The position numbers and the translations under genes were made by a program. This document shows, piece after piece, positions 45,115 to 56,624 of a DNA stretch of 64,000 nt. The notes under the pieces were generated by a model. It was given only the letters and a program-made list of their open reading frames with translations, ran no database searches and was not told where the DNA came from. Each line of letters starts with the position of its first letter. Position 1 is the stretch's first letter. The stretch covers positions 74,933,001-74,997,000 of the forward strand of contig NC_133544.1 in assembly GCF_048773025.1 (NCBI RefSeq). Reading direction: 5' to 3'. Source of the stretch: Camelus bactrianus. Lineage: Eukaryota; Chordata; Mammalia; Artiodactyla; Camelidae.

Positions 45115-45460
45115 ATTTTAGGTAAGTCAGGTTTGAGGAATCTATGAAATATCTAGTAGGCAGTTGGGAATACACTTCTGGAACTCAGTAGAAAGGGCAA
45201 GCTAGAAACAGATTTAAGTCTCTTATGGTTGTTGAAGTCTAGGAATGACCTAGGTTATAGAGTGAAATGATAAATATGTAAGACAGAGCCTTGCAGCATA
45301 TAAGGGTATAGTAGAGGAGGAGCAGGTTTAAATGACTGAGAAAGAGTAGCCAGAGAGAGAGGAAGAAAAGCTGGATACTGTGGTGGCATGTAGACCAAGG
45401 GAAAAGAGTTTTGAAGAGTCATTAGTGTTAATTGCTAGAATTATTTGCTTATAATTATCT
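45115..45460 (-). repeat. L2 LINE, inverted
   Basis: 'CTAGTAGGCAGTTGGGAATA', 'TTCTGGAACTCAGTAGAAAG', 'ACAGAGCCTTGCAGCATATA', 'AGTAGCCAGAGAGAGAGGAA' run in the order of inverted L2 ORF2. Confidence 0.75.
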
Positions 45461-45645
45461 CTCCATAACTAGATTGTGAGCCAGATAGAGCTGTACGTTT
45501 TGTTCATCTTTGTATTCCCACAGTTCTTGGCATAACATTTCTTAGTAAATGTTTAAGATTCTTGAGGCAGAGTCCATATTTCTTAATCTGCGTATGTTTT
45601 AAGTACCTGGCTCATACGCAGTTAATAAATAATTGTTGAGTGAAT
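45461..45645 (+). repeat. L2 3' tails, two adjacent
   Basis: 'ACTAGATTGTGAGCCAGATA' to 'TTGGCATAACATTTCTTAGT' and then 'AAGTACCTGGCTCATACGCA' 'GTTAATAAATAATTGTTG' look like two L2-type 3' ends in a row. Confidence 0.6.
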
Positions 45646-46254
45646 AACCATGTCTGTACATTTATATTGTATCTATTTTTTCATGTCTTCCAACTTTATG
45701 TTGTGAATTTCTTGACTATAAAAATCTGGTCTAAATTTTGTAAACACTTAGATTTTTGGTACTATGCCCTGTGTGTGGACTCAGTAAATATTTGATGATT
45801 GATTCAGCAATTTGCACTGGTTCTTAATTAAAGCGTGCATAAATATGTGCCGAGGCTTCCACAGATACTATCCACGCATCTGATTGCACTACTTTTCTGG
45901 AAGACGTGATCAAAATATTCTAATGTAAAGCCACTCGTTGTCAGCTCATTATCGTTCTGACATACATAAAATATATCTTTTCTTTGATAGTACATCTAGA
46001 TTAGTATTTTGTTCATTTAGAAACTTAAAAATATTTTTTCTGGTTCAATTTAGCATTTATATGAAAAGAAAATCTTAGGATTAGTTAATGGGAGCATAAT
46101 GAAAAAAACTGAGTTTTCTTATATACTGCATATCATCAGGGACTTGTTTCATAAACTGAAACTAACTTAAAATAAATTCACAGGTGGTAAAATAAAGTAA
46201 ATGTTTTTTCCTGATATAGTGCTTTATGATTTTTCAAAGCACATTATATACTAA

Positions 46255-46674
46255 GTCATTTACTTGGGAAAGTTGAGTATCTATCATGTGCTAGGCACTA
46301 GGGATAGAAAGATAAAATTCAATACTTGTCCTCATGGAACTTGATCTTATGGGGGAGACACCCATAGGGAAATAATGCATGGTGCATGATTAAATGCCAC
46401 AGTAGAACTGTTCACAAAGGAGTTTCAATGTATAAAGGAACAATTGATTAACTGCTTCAGGAGGTCATCTTCAGTGAATCTTAATGGATAAAGAATAATT
46501 TACCAAACTTAGAGGTAAGGACAGAATGAACACAAATGAAGCCAAGAAATCTTGAAAGTATGTTGTACCTTCACAAGTCAAGCAGTTCAATAGGAGAGTG
46601 GAATGCAAGGTACATGTTGGTGAGAACAAAGGGAATTTATGGCTGCAGATAAACCTATTTAGGGCCAGACTCTT
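46255..46674 (-). repeat. L2 LINE, inverted, left of L1 insertion
   Basis: 'TATCATGTGCTAGGCACTAG', 'TTGTCCTCATGGAACTTGAT', then weaker L2 text to 46,674. The continuation 'CTTAGAAGCCTTATATGCCA' is at 48,003-48,215. Confidence 0.65.
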
Positions 46675-48002
46675 TATTATTTTTTTTATTGTGGTAAAAT
46701 ATATATAATATAACATTTACTATTTTAACCATTTTGAAGTTTGCAATTTAGGGGCACTGAGTACATTCACAATGTTGTGCAGCCACCACACTATTTCTAG
46801 AACTTTGACACCATCCCAAACAAAAACTCTGTACCCATTAAGCAATAATTGTCCCCCTCTCCCAGGCTCTGGTAACCTATATTCTACTTTTTGTCTCTGA
46901 ATTTGTCTATTCTGGATACTTCATATAAGTGGAATCATACCACATTTGTCCTTTGTCTATGGCTTATTTCACTTGGCATAATGTTTTCAAGGTTTATCCA
47001 TGTTGTAGCATGTGTCAGAACTTCATTCCTCTTTATGACTGAGTAATATTCTCTTATATGTATATACTACATTCTGTTTGTCCATTCTTCTGTTGATGAA
47101 GACTTGAGTTGTTTCCACCTTTTAGCTATTGTGAATAATACTCCTTTGAACATTGGTATGAAAGTCTCTGAATTTCTGTTTTCTGTTCTTTGGAGTATAT
47201 ACCTAGAAGTGGAAATGCTGGTCATTTGGTAATTCTATGTTTAAGTTTTTGAGAAACTACCAAAGTGTTTTCCATAGTGCCTGCACCATTTCCCATCAGC
47301 AAGGCACAGTGTAGATTCTAGTTTCTCCATATCCTTGTCAACACATGTTATATTCCTTTTTTAAAAAATTTTAATGATAGCTTTCTTCATGGTATCCCAT
47401 CGTGGTTTTGATTTGCATTTCTCTGATGACTAATGATGTTAAATATTTTTCCTGTGCTTCTTGGCCATTTTTATCTTTGGAGAAATGTCTGTTCAAGTCC
47501 TTTGCTCATTTTTGAAGTAGATTGTTTTTGGTTGAGTTATAGTTCTATATGTAGTCTAGATATTAAATCCTTATCAGATCTATGATTCGCAAGTATTTTC
47601 TCTCCATCAGTTGTCTTTTCACTCTGTTAATAGTGTCCTTTGATGCATAAAAGTTTTGAATTTTGATAAAATCCAATTTTTTAATTCTTCCTTTTGTTGC
47701 CAGTACTTTTTATGTCATATTTAAGAAACCATTACCAAATAGAAGGTTACAAAGAGTTCCCCCTTATGTTTTCTTCTAAGAGTTTTACAGTTTTAGCTAT
47801 TGAATTTAGGTTTTTGATCCTTTTGAGTTAATTTTTCTGTATGGTGCTAGGTAAGGGTCCAGCTTCAGTCTTTTGCATGTGGTTATCCAGTTATTTCAAC
47901 AGCATTTGTTCAAGAGACTTTTCTTCCCCCATTGAATGGTCTTAACATCCTTGTAGAAAAATCCATTGACCATATATATGAGGATTTATTTCTGGGCTTT
48001 CT
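46675..48002 (-). mobile_element. LINE-1, 1.3 kb, inverted, with 14-bp TSD
   Basis: Poly(T) side at 46,675, inverted 3' UTR and ORF2 C-terminus: 'CTGAGTACATTCACAATGTT', 'TTCACTTGGCATAATGTTTT', 'TCCATTCTTCTGTTGATGAA', 'GTGGTTTTGATTTGCATTTC', 'GTCCAGCTTCAGTCTTTTGC'. Perfect duplication AGGGCCAGACTCTT at 46,661-46,674 and 48,003-48,016. The copy is 5'-truncated and without long open frames. Confidence 0.94.
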
Positions 48003-48215
48003 AGGGCCAGACTCTTAGAAGCCTTATATGCCATACTAAGGAGTTAGATTTCACACTCATGGCCATGGAGAACAATATAATCAAATTTGTATTTTGAAGA
48101 GATAATTATGGGTGTAGTATGGAGAATAGTTGTAGAGAAAAGAAATTGAAGTCAAGATTAGTTAGGAAATATGTTACTGCAGAAGTTTAGGCAAGAACTA
48201 TGGGCCTGTTGTTGT
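48003..48215 (-). repeat. L2 LINE, inverted, right of L1 insertion
   Basis: 'GAAGCCTTATATGCCATACT', 'AATATGTTACTGCAGAAGTT', 'GGCAAGAACTATGG' continue the inverted L2. Confidence 0.65.
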
Positions 48216-48310
48216 GCAGCAAATCCCTAGAACTTTTTTGTCTTGCGAAATTGAAATGCTGTACCCACTGAACAAAACTCTCCTTTTCCCCTCTTCCAGC
48301 CCCTGGCTGA
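48205..48310 (-). mobile_element. Small LINE-1 3' UTR fragment, inverted
   Basis: 'TGCTGTACCCACTGAACAAA' 'ACTCTCCTTTTCCCC' and 'CTTCCAGCCCCTGGC' match the inverted L1 3' UTR also seen at 46,830-46,870. Confidence 0.6.
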
Positions 48311-48714
48311 AAATGAATTTTTTTTTTTTTTTGATTTGAGAAAAAAATTTAGTATAAAAACTCTTACAGTGGCATAAAATTAAATCATGTTTAATTGCAC
48401 ATATATCAAATCCTTAACAGAGCAAAATTATATTAAATTAGAGCCTTTAGAAAATCGAGGGCATGTACTCACTCTAGGTGCTGAGAGCTGAAGTGAGCTC
48501 TTGTAGAATTATTTCTGGAAAAATGAGTGTCAGAAGACCAAGGACTGATACTGCCATGAAATTTTTTATTTGAAAGTAATGAATATGATCAGTTGAGGTA
48601 ACTTTCACGGAAAGTGAGCTGAAACCCAATTTTGGCCTTCTGCTAAGTAGAAGGATTATTGTTGAAAGTAAATTCCTCTGGTAGCCTAGCTGGGAACAGC
48701 TTAAATGCATTCCT

Positions 48715-49760
48715 CTTAAATCCACTCTAATCAGGCTTTTGCCGCTGCCACACCACCAGTATCGTTTGCAACATACCAGTAATTTCAGGGTTACTAAATC
48801 TGCTTGTTAATTCTCAGTCATCATCTTACTTCACCTGTGAGCAGCATTTGATAAGTTGATTACTGCCTCCCTCTCCTCCTCGAAACATGTTCTTCATTCA
48901 GGAAATCTAGCTTTCCTTCTGCCTCACTAACCATTCCTTCTCGTTCTCCTTTTCTGGTTCCTACTCAAACAGAATGCTCCAAGGCTTAGTCCTCCGACCT
49001 CTTCTTCATCTACACTCAGTCCTTTGGAGAGCTCCTTCTGACACCTCTTTAAATATCACCTATGAACTGTTGATTTCCAAATTTGTATCTCTTGTCCAGA
49101 CTGTCCCCTTGAGTTCTAGGCTTGATACTCAACTCCTTACACATCATTTCCTCTTGGATGGCAAGTATGGTTTTGGACTTAAGCCAAACCCCTCTTCCTA
49201 CCCCTACCCCAGAACTTCTACTCAGTCTTCCCCAATTCTCAGTTAATGGCAACTCCTTCCTTTCATTTTCTCAAGCCAGACACTTTGGAGTCGTTTTTGA
49301 CTCCTTCTTTCTCACCCCTACGTCCAGCTTAGCAGATCCTGTTAGCTCAGCTTCTCTTGAACAGAAAATTGTCTTTGTTCACATCTGCATTTTCTCTTCC
49401 TGTTCCTAATATCTCAGCATCTTTCTACCTAGCACTGTGCTCTTGGCTTCCTTGATGCTAGACTCTCCTGTTTTTTTCCTCTCAATTCTTAATGTTCTTT
49501 ACTCGCTTTACTTCTGTTCATCATTAAGTGTTATGGTTCATAGTTTTCTGTCTGAGATCCTCTTCTCATCCTACTCTCTTCCTAAGCAATCATACTCACT
49601 CAGAAAACTTCATTTAGGCTGATGACTCCAAAATGTGTATCTTTTATCCAGACCTCTCTCCTGTTTCTTCTATATTGCTGTATTTCTAGGCCTTCTACAA
49701 CAGTGTCTTTCACTTCATAGGTGTTCGATAAATGTTTTCCTTATGACTGGCTGAGAGAAT
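48715..49760 (+). repeat. L2 LINE ORF2 and 3' end, about 1 kb
   Basis: Long, well-ordered L2: 'AATCAGGCTTTTGCCGCTGC', 'GTGAGCAGCATTTGATAAGT', 'CTCCAAGGCTTAGTCCTCCG', 'TCTCAGTTAATGGCAACTCC', 'CACTTTGGAGTCGTTTTTGA', and near 49,700 the terminal 'CTTCATAGGTGTTCGATAAA'. The frames at 48,974-49,246 and 49,122-49,409 are remnants of the L2 protein or its shadows. A partial second copy may begin near 49,430. Confidence 0.83.
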
Positions 49761-50129
49761 GAATGACAAAAACAAACTTTAGTGATTCTTTGTGATTCTT
49801 CTTAACAGACCAAAACCAAATACTTTGTATCCCCAGGCCTGCACATAGTGGATATTCAGTAAATGCTTTATAAATGACTTATCCAATAAAAATGAAAGAG
49901 TGAATAAAAAAAACCTTTGTAGTGATTCATTATAGCCAACCAATACCAAAGGCCTTGCTAATTCTCTTTAAAAATGTAACTGAGTATAGATTAAACCAAA
50001 ACTTTCTTCAAGAGAGACTAATTCTTTAACAGATCAAGTAAAAGTTGCAGATGTGTTTGGAATGTTAACTGTATGCAATATATGAGTAGTAAGAATAAAA
50101 GGTCAGTCACCTACTGACTACTGATCGAG

Positions 50130-50352
50130 TGTATGTACAGTGGTCCTGACCACAGACTCTGGTCTGGGACCACTTGGGAGAATATCCAGAATTTATTATA
50201 GGCATATGATGTAGAGCACAGTTTCCTCATCTGTGAAACGGAGAGCCCACCTCACAGGGAGGTTGTGAGGACTGAATGCAGTAGTTCTGGTACAGCACTC
50301 AGCACAAGACCTGGCACAAAATAAACATTTAATAGTTATTATTAATGATATT
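50130..50352 (+). repeat. MIR SINE
   Basis: 'CACAGACTCTGGTCTGGGAC', 'CAGTTTCCTCATCTGTGAAA', 'GGAGGTTGTGAGGACTGAAT', 'GACCTGGCACAAAATAAACA' give the MIR order; the central region is disrupted. Confidence 0.85.
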
Positions 50353-50404
50353 CCATTTTGATCCAACTGGTATAGGTGCCAGCCAAAGATGTACCATAGA
50401 TGAG

Positions 50405-50565
50405 TAATTGCTAAACACGGCTGCTTATCAGAATCCCTTTAGCTTAAAAAAAAAAAGTTATTGGGCCCATCCCCAGACTGGAGTGGGGTCGGGGAAGCAA
50501 GAATACATATTTCTTAAAGCTCCCCAGGTGATTTTGAGCATCAGCCATGTTTGGCAGTTATGTTA
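50405..50565 (+). mobile_element. MER5A-like hAT-Charlie element
   Basis: 'CTGCTTATCAGAATCCCTTT', 'GGGCCCATCCCCAGACTGGA', 'GCTCCCCAGGTGATTTTGAG' match MER5A order. The inverted ends are eroded. Confidence 0.7.
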
Positions 50566-51337
50566 CAGAATATAGAACTGTCTCTAGAAATCATCTGAGT
50601 ATGAGATGTAATCAGAAAATATGTTTCTGGTGTGCCAGAAATGATATCTGTAAAAAGCCAATTGTATATAACCTTTGGTATCAATGGTCATATTGGTGCT
50701 GACAGCCCTAGAACAGGTCATAATGAAAGTGAAGCATACACAGCTGAGCCATTTTCAAGGTCCCAGAATGAAAAGAAAAGCAGAGCAACTGAACTGGTAA
50801 CAGCTACCAAAATTAATTCAGAGTAGCCATGTGGGATGGCTTAAAGAGCTTCAGAAAGAGGTGGTGGAAATACAAAGATTAAGTTTTAGGTATTAGAGGG
50901 AGAAAGATTAGAGGAAAATAGATGAATTAGCTGGGGATGAGCAAGAGGTGCTACAGAAAAATATCAGGAGAAGATGATTCTTACTGAAAAAAAAAGAGAT
51001 AAGAACATATGCCTCAGAAGAAGGAAAAAAAAAAAGAAGAGGTCTCAGGAAGGATAGTAAATACATTTTAAGCACTTAACATGGAAAGAGCCAAAGAGAG
51101 CACAGATAATCAGTCCATTATAGATAGACTCCAAATCCCAGAGAAACAAGTATTATGGAAGGGAAGAGGTCAAGTAAAGCCTAACTAAGGCAATGAAGGT
51201 GATAACAAAGGGAAATAAATGAAGAAATTCAGAAGTATTGAAGGATGATTCAAATTATATAAATAGGGATAAAGTGCAACTTAAGGTAGGAGAGTACGTA
51301 GTACAAAGAATATGGAGCATAAACTTCTAAGGAGTCA

Positions 51338-51445
51338 TCCAGCAAACACTGAGTGTTTATTGGGCCAGGCAGTATACCAAATGCTAGACACACAGGAATG
51401 AATGAGAGAAGTTTCGGTTCTCATGGAATTCTCGTTTCTGATGAA
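51338..51445 (-). repeat. L2 3'-end fragment, inverted
   Basis: 'GTGTTTATTGGGCCAGGCAG' 'TATACCAAATGCTAGACAC' ... 'TTCTCATGGAATTCTCG'. Confidence 0.65.
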
Positions 51446-51935
51446 CCTTGAGGGTAGAAGAGAAAAAGTGACATTCTTTTTGGAAATAGAACTGCATATG
51501 ATGAAAGAATGGTTTGTTTTTGAAAGGATTTAACATGAGGCTTTCCACAGTAGACTCTGGAGCTGGGCAAGGCATTTTGAGCACTGTGGATTTTTGAAGG
51601 ATATATTGGAATCTGGGTTGGAGTCTGTCTGACCATAGATATAAAATAGGCAAAGGAATGGGGCTGTGTTTCTGAATGTATGTGTGTCTGTCTGTCTGTT
51701 TTCACACATCTATCTCTCATCCCCAAATAAATATGAAAGAGAAAATTATTATTTGTTGTCTTTCTTGAATACTGTAAATAAGGATATTATGGGAAAAGTC
51801 TGAAAGTAAGCAAAAAGGGACCTAAGAAGCCAGACAGTGAGAATCCTTTTATAAAACAAGGATTAAATAATACTTCTTAGAATTTATATACTGTTATGCC
51901 TGTCTGGAATATACTTAGGGTAAAAAAGAAGGTAT

Positions 51936-52050
51936 AGTCATCATTCAGTATCTGAAGGAGATTGGTTCCAGGAGCCTCTGTGCAGAGATGGATGCTCAGG
52001 CCCCTTGTATAAAATGGTGGATACAGAGGGCCATTTGTATTCCTGTAGCC
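51936..52050 (+). mobile_element. Short Tigger-like (Tc1/mariner) remnant
   Basis: 'CATTCAGTATCTGAAGGAGA' 'TTGGTTCCAGGAGCC' at the left and 'TGGATACAGAGGGCCATTTG' at the right are a pair of degraded inverted ends typical of Tigger-type nonautonomous elements, with almost no interior. Confidence 0.6.
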
Positions 52051-53645
52051 AGTATTGCCTGTAGCATTTTATTTGTATAGCATTGCCAACTGTATGGCTA
52101 TAGCACTGCCAGTTCAACAGAGAGTTTGTGTAGCAAAGTGAAATAATCTTTTTTCCAATCATGCAGTAGTAAGAACTCAAATTAATTTCTCAACAACTGG
52201 GAAGTTTTGGTAGAATCATTTAGAAAATAAGCAAGTTCCTGTTAGAACACAAGGAAATTAAATCTATGAGGAGGAAGAATCAGCTCCCTTTTGAAAGTGA
52301 GGAGGTGGTAGAAGTATTAAAAGAAGTGAAGGCTCTCAGAGGAAGGGTCAAAGCCAAGGAAGTTAAAGAATTAAAGAGATCTGTGTGCAGAAATGATTAA
52401 TGAAAAACATAAAAGTAAAGAAAAACAAATTGAAGAAATTGAAACAAACATTGAAAATCAGAAACCAAATTGGAGAAGCCTTTATACACAGACCCAAGAT
52501 GGTGGAAACATAAGATTAAAGCCAAAATGAAGTCATTGCTTTACATTCTTAGATTTTATGAGAATACAAAAGAGTATTGGTAGGTAAAAACATTCAGATT
52601 TCCTTAGAAGGGTAAGATTGAAAGCTAGAAGAATTCTTTGTCAAACCATTTTAGGAGCTAGATAAGAAATTTGGAGGTTGGGTTGTGTATGTGGAAAGAA
52701 GAGGTATCAGATGCCTGTAATTTTACAGTGTCAAAAAGATGAACAGATAATTTTGTAGCAGACATCTAGATTCTAAAAGTGATCAACATAATAAAATTAC
52801 TGTAGAAGGAAAAGAACTTCTGGGTTTAATGGTCTACCAGCTTGGCTCTGTAAGATCTTTGAGCGAATCCATGGCACCTCTGTTCAAAGGCATATGGAAG
52901 GTGAGGTAACTAGCACAGTCAAACTAGTGTTAATAGGAAGTAAGAGAAATAGGGAACTGGTACCTGCTGATAGTACTCACCACTGAATGTAAGATTTTTG
53001 TGAGAATCCTGCTGGAAAGGTTGATAGAGATTAATAGAGGACATGAGATACCAAGGGAACAATATGCCATACAGGGGGCCTGAGAAGCTAAATGAAAAAT
53101 CCTTACATGGCAAAGGAATGAGGTGGGAAATAAATTCATTCTACTTAGATTAAGAAGGGCTTTTATTTAGACAAACTATGATTTTCTCTTTAATACCAAT
53201 TAAAATACATTGTTCCAGAGCAGCTTTTGAAATGTGAGGACTTTATATATAAGTCATGGGGATCAGCGTCTTCATTCTCAATAAAGATTGAAGAGAAAAA
53301 TAAAGTGATAAGAATAAAGCAGTACCACCCATAATATCCTTTACTACTATTGTAGTCTGTAGATTGAATTTCCCCTCCTCCATTAAAAAAAAATCTTAAG
53401 AGTGTAAGGATATAAAAGAGACAGTCCAAGGAAGCTGAGGCCACTCATTGCCTAGAATTCAAGAATAGCATCTCTCTAGCCGTTTCAAAAGCAAGTTTAA
53501 AATAAAAGAGTACAGAGAAGCTAGAATAGCATCATAAAAATGGATAAAAAAACAAAGTAATGCAAACTTGTTGAAAGTAGGAATAAAGGCTGGCTATGTT
53601 CTTTGGAGGGGCAAAAAAATGCAAAAAGAAATTGGATTGTGAAAA
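52051..53645. other. Intronic, no repeat or exon recognised
   Basis: A purine-rich stretch at 52,270-52,560 has short coding-like frames rich in Glu and Lys, with no splice-site support. The rest is unique. Confidence 0.4.
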
Positions 53646-53647
53646 TA

Positions 53648-54258
53648 CAGTAATCTCCACTTATCCACAGGTGATCCATTCCAAGACCCCCAGTGTACAC
53701 ATGATCCACAGATAGCACTAAACCCTATATACTATGTCTTTTACATACATGCATACCTATGGTAAAGTTGAATTTATAAATTAGGCACAGTGACAGATTA
53801 ACAACAGTAACTAATAATAAAATAGAACAATTACAATATACTGTAATAACGGTTATATGAATACAGTCTCTCTTTCTCAGAATATCTTTTCTATACTCAT
53901 CCTTCTGATGATGTGGGATGATAAAATGCCTGTGTGGTGAGGTGAATGACGTTGGCATTGTGACGTAGCATTAGGCTACTGTTGACATTCTGGTGATATG
54001 TTAGAAGGAGGATCACCTGCTTAGGGTGCTCTTGGATCATTGAGCCACGGTGCTATCAGTGGTTGGATGTTAGGAGCAGATGATGTTGATGGTTAGGGAC
54101 TCCAGGCAGGATGGAGTGAGTTGCCCCAGATTTCATCCCATTACTCATTACAGTGCACAATTTAAAACTTGTGAATTATTTCTGGAATTTTCAGACCACG
54201 GTTGACTGCTGGTACCGGAAACCACAGAAAGTGAAACCACAGATTGGAGGAACTACTG
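53648..54258 (+). mobile_element. Tigger-family DNA transposon, nonautonomous, 611 bp
   Basis: Starts CAGTAATCTCCACTTATCC and ends CAGATTGGAGGAACTACTG, imperfect inverted repeats flanked by TA on both sides (53,646-53,647 and 54,259-54,260), the TA duplication of Tc1/mariner. The inside reads 'TAAATTAGGCACAGTGACAG', 'GACGTAGCATTAGGCTACTG', 'GACCACGGTTGACTGCTGGT'. No transposase frame remains. Confidence 0.85.
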
Positions 54259-54369
54259 TAAAGGGAGTGGGAAAGAAAGTAGACATAGGCTAATTAGAAG
54301 TTAGAGAGCAGTTCTCAGTGGTCAGTAGATCACATAGCTGTTGGTGTTTCCCTATTATGCAGTCTTACT

Positions 54370-54549
54370 CATCTCGTCCTCCTACTTTAGAAATGTAAAA
54401 TCATCCTTAATGTTTCTTCCTTTACTCCTGTATCTAATCAATTAGTAAGTATTCATTTTTCCCCTTTAATATCTATTACATATACTTATCTCTCTGTTCT
54501 CATTCTGTTATCTCTCATTCTCATTCTGTTCTGTTCTCTGTGTTTAGAC
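54370..54549 (+). repeat. L2 fragment left of hAT insertion
   Basis: 'TTCCTTTACTCCTGTATCTA' and the pyrimidine-rich text resemble L2; the better match resumes after 54,860. Confidence 0.45.
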
Positions 54550-54851
54550 CAGAGGTTGGCAAACTTTCTAGAAAGGGCCAGATAGTAAATACTTTAGGCT
54601 TTGCAGGCCATATCATGATCACTGTAGTCCCAAAGCAACCATAGACAATATGGAAATGAATGGGTACAGCTGTTTCCTATAGAACTTTATTTGTAGACAC
54701 TGAAATTTGAATTTCATACAATTAATGAAATATTCTTTTGGCTTTTCTTTCCAACCATTTAAAAATGTAAAAACCATCCTTAGTTTGCCATCCATACAAA
54801 AACAGGCAACAGGCCAGATTTGGCTCACAGTCCATAGATTGCCCGCCTCTG
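54550..54851 (+). mobile_element. MER1-like hAT-Charlie element, 302 bp, with 8-bp TSD
   Basis: Ends CAGAGGTTGGCAAACTT and GATTGCCCGCCTCTG are inverted repeats. Inside: 'GGGCCAGATAGTAAATACTT', 'TAGGCTTTGCAGGCCATATC', 'TGAAATTTGAATTTCATACA', 'AGGCCAGATTTGGCTCACAG'. Flanking 8-mers GTTTAGAC (54,542-54,549) and GCTTAAAC (54,852-54,859) match at 6 of 8, as expected for an old hAT duplication. Confidence 0.86.
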
Positions 54852-54859
54852 GCTTAAAC

Positions 54860-55640
54860 CAATATTTTCTCTCACCTGAAAAACAACAGTAGTCCTCCAC
54901 TCTCCTACCTGGTCTCTCTCTCTAGTCACTTCCCTCTGGCCCACTCCACTCATCACAGTGAAGCCAGGTTGCCTTTTTAAAATACAAATTGGATTTCACT
55001 ACGTTGTTGCAGTCCTTTAAAGGTTGACCATAGCCAGTGGAATGTATCTGCACTCCTGGCAAGACTCTTCGTAATATGGACTTTGCTTAACTTTTTTTTT
55101 TTTTTCCTTAGGAATTCTTTTTTGTTGGTTAGTTGGTTTGGAGGGTGGGGCACAATTAGGTTTATTTATTTATTTATTAATGGAGGTACTGGAGATTGAA
55201 CCTAGGACCTTGTGCATGCTAAGCACACACTCTACCACTGAGCTATACCCTCCTCATCTTGCTTACCTTTCTAGACCCATTTCTTACCATTTACCCCTGA
55301 CTCTGTTCCAGCTGCTTAGAACTGCTTGCAGTTTCTGGGATGTGCAGTGTTTTTCACTTCTAAGTTTTGACACTTTTCCTTACCCACTCCCTACTTCTAC
55401 CTGGTAACCTCTGCTCTTCCTACTGGACTTATTTGAGCTATCATCATCTCCAGAAACCTCCTCTCATTCCCTCAAAGATGGATTTAAATGCTTCTACTAA
55501 GTTCTCCCATCATGTTTGTAGAACCCAATAACAGCATTTATTTTACTATATTATAGTTACCTATTAATATGACTGCTTCTCCTAAATAATATACTTGAGT
55601 GCCTAGTGTCTGTCCATTATTTTATCTCCAGTTTTCTGTA
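54860..55640 (+). repeat. L2 LINE, split by a SINE
   Basis: 'TCCTACCTGGTCTCTCTCTC', 'TGGATTTCACTACGTTGTTG' before the SINE, and 'CTGTTCCAGCTGCTTAGAAC', 'GTAGAACCCAATAACAGCAT', 'TACTTGAGTGCCTAGTGTCT' after it. Confidence 0.75.
55095..55258 (-). mobile_element. Camelid tRNA-Ala-derived SINE, inverted, inside L2
   Basis: Poly(T) at left, then the inverted tail, 'GAGATTGAACCTAGGACC' (inverted B box), 'CATGCTAAGCA' and 'CTACCACTGAGCTATACCCT' (inverted A box). Duplications TTGCTTA(A/C)CTTT at 55,083-55,094 and 55,259-55,270. Confidence 0.94.
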
Positions 55641-55662
55641 TGATGCCCCCTGGTACCCTCAG

Positions 55663-56048
55663 CATTTTTATTTTTCTTTTTGCATTAAAAATGGACATAA
55701 TTCCTAAATCATAAAATTTGCCCTTTTAAAGTATGAGATTCAGTGGTTTTTAGTATATTCATGATGTTGTGAAACCATCTCCCTGTTTAATTCCAGAACA
55801 TTTTTATCACCCCCCAAAAGAAACCCTGTGCCTATTAATAAGTCAGTCTTCATTCCTCCTACCTTCAGCCCCTGGCAACCACTAATTACTTTCTGTCTCT
55901 ATGGATTTGCCTAAACTGGACACTTCATATTAGTGGAATCATAATATTTGTCTTTTTGTGACTGGCTTCTTTCACTAATCGTATATAATATTTTCAAGGC
56001 TCATCCATATACCAGTGTCTAATTCCTTTTTACACCTGAATATCAACA
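55663..56048 (-). mobile_element. LINE-1 3' UTR, inverted
   Basis: 'AGTATGAGATTCAGTGGTTT', 'ATTCATGATGTTGTGAAACC', 'GCCCCTGGCAACCACTAATT', 'TAGTGGAATCATAATATTTG' in inverted L1M order. Confidence 0.85.
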
Positions 56049-56179
56049 TTATATTTTAAGCTTCATTATTTGAAGCCTCCAGGACTCTAGGGGAAAAGGA
56101 GGAGGGACCCCTAGACTCCCACTTCTTCTTCAACTAGAGCAGATCTGCTTTCATTAGTTATTTGTTTATGGATAAACTA

Positions 56180-56618
56180 TCATTTGATATTTGAAGGTCT
56201 CTGGCTCTCAGATTGAAGACTAGACTCCACCTGGGGCTGAAGGGCCCTCCATAGCCTTTTTTACCCCAACCTTTTCTTTGCTGTTATTTCCCCTGTATCA
56301 TATGCTTTAGCTGGATAGTACTTTGGTGGGGTCATCATATTTCTCATGCTTTCTTGCCTCTGTGCCTTTTCTTATGCCACCTCCTCTATCTGAAATGCCC
56401 TTTTCTACCTATTTAAAGTTTTGCTTAGCCTTCAATGCCTAATTCAGATAAAATCCTTTCCATGAAACTTTCCCTGATCCTACCATAAGAATTATCTCTG
56501 AATTCCTATTTATTATACTACATTTGATACTACCTTGCCTACTGATTCTTTGAGACTGCTCTCATGTTTTCTAATTATTTTATACTCTACTATTCAGTAC
56601 TTTGACACAGTAAGTTCT
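56180..56618 (+). repeat. L2 LINE fragment
   Basis: 'GGGCCCTCCATAGCCTTTTT', 'TGCCTCTGTGCCTTTTCTTA', 'TGAAATGCCCTTTTCTACCT', 'CATGAAACTTTCCCTGATCC' in L2 order. Confidence 0.8.
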
Positions 56619-56624
56619 TAAAAC

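Noticed and set aside
48974-49409. Two overlapping 90-95-codon frames as a host gene
   Set aside because: The surrounding 1 kb follows L2 ORF2 order; these are L2 remnants and their shadows.
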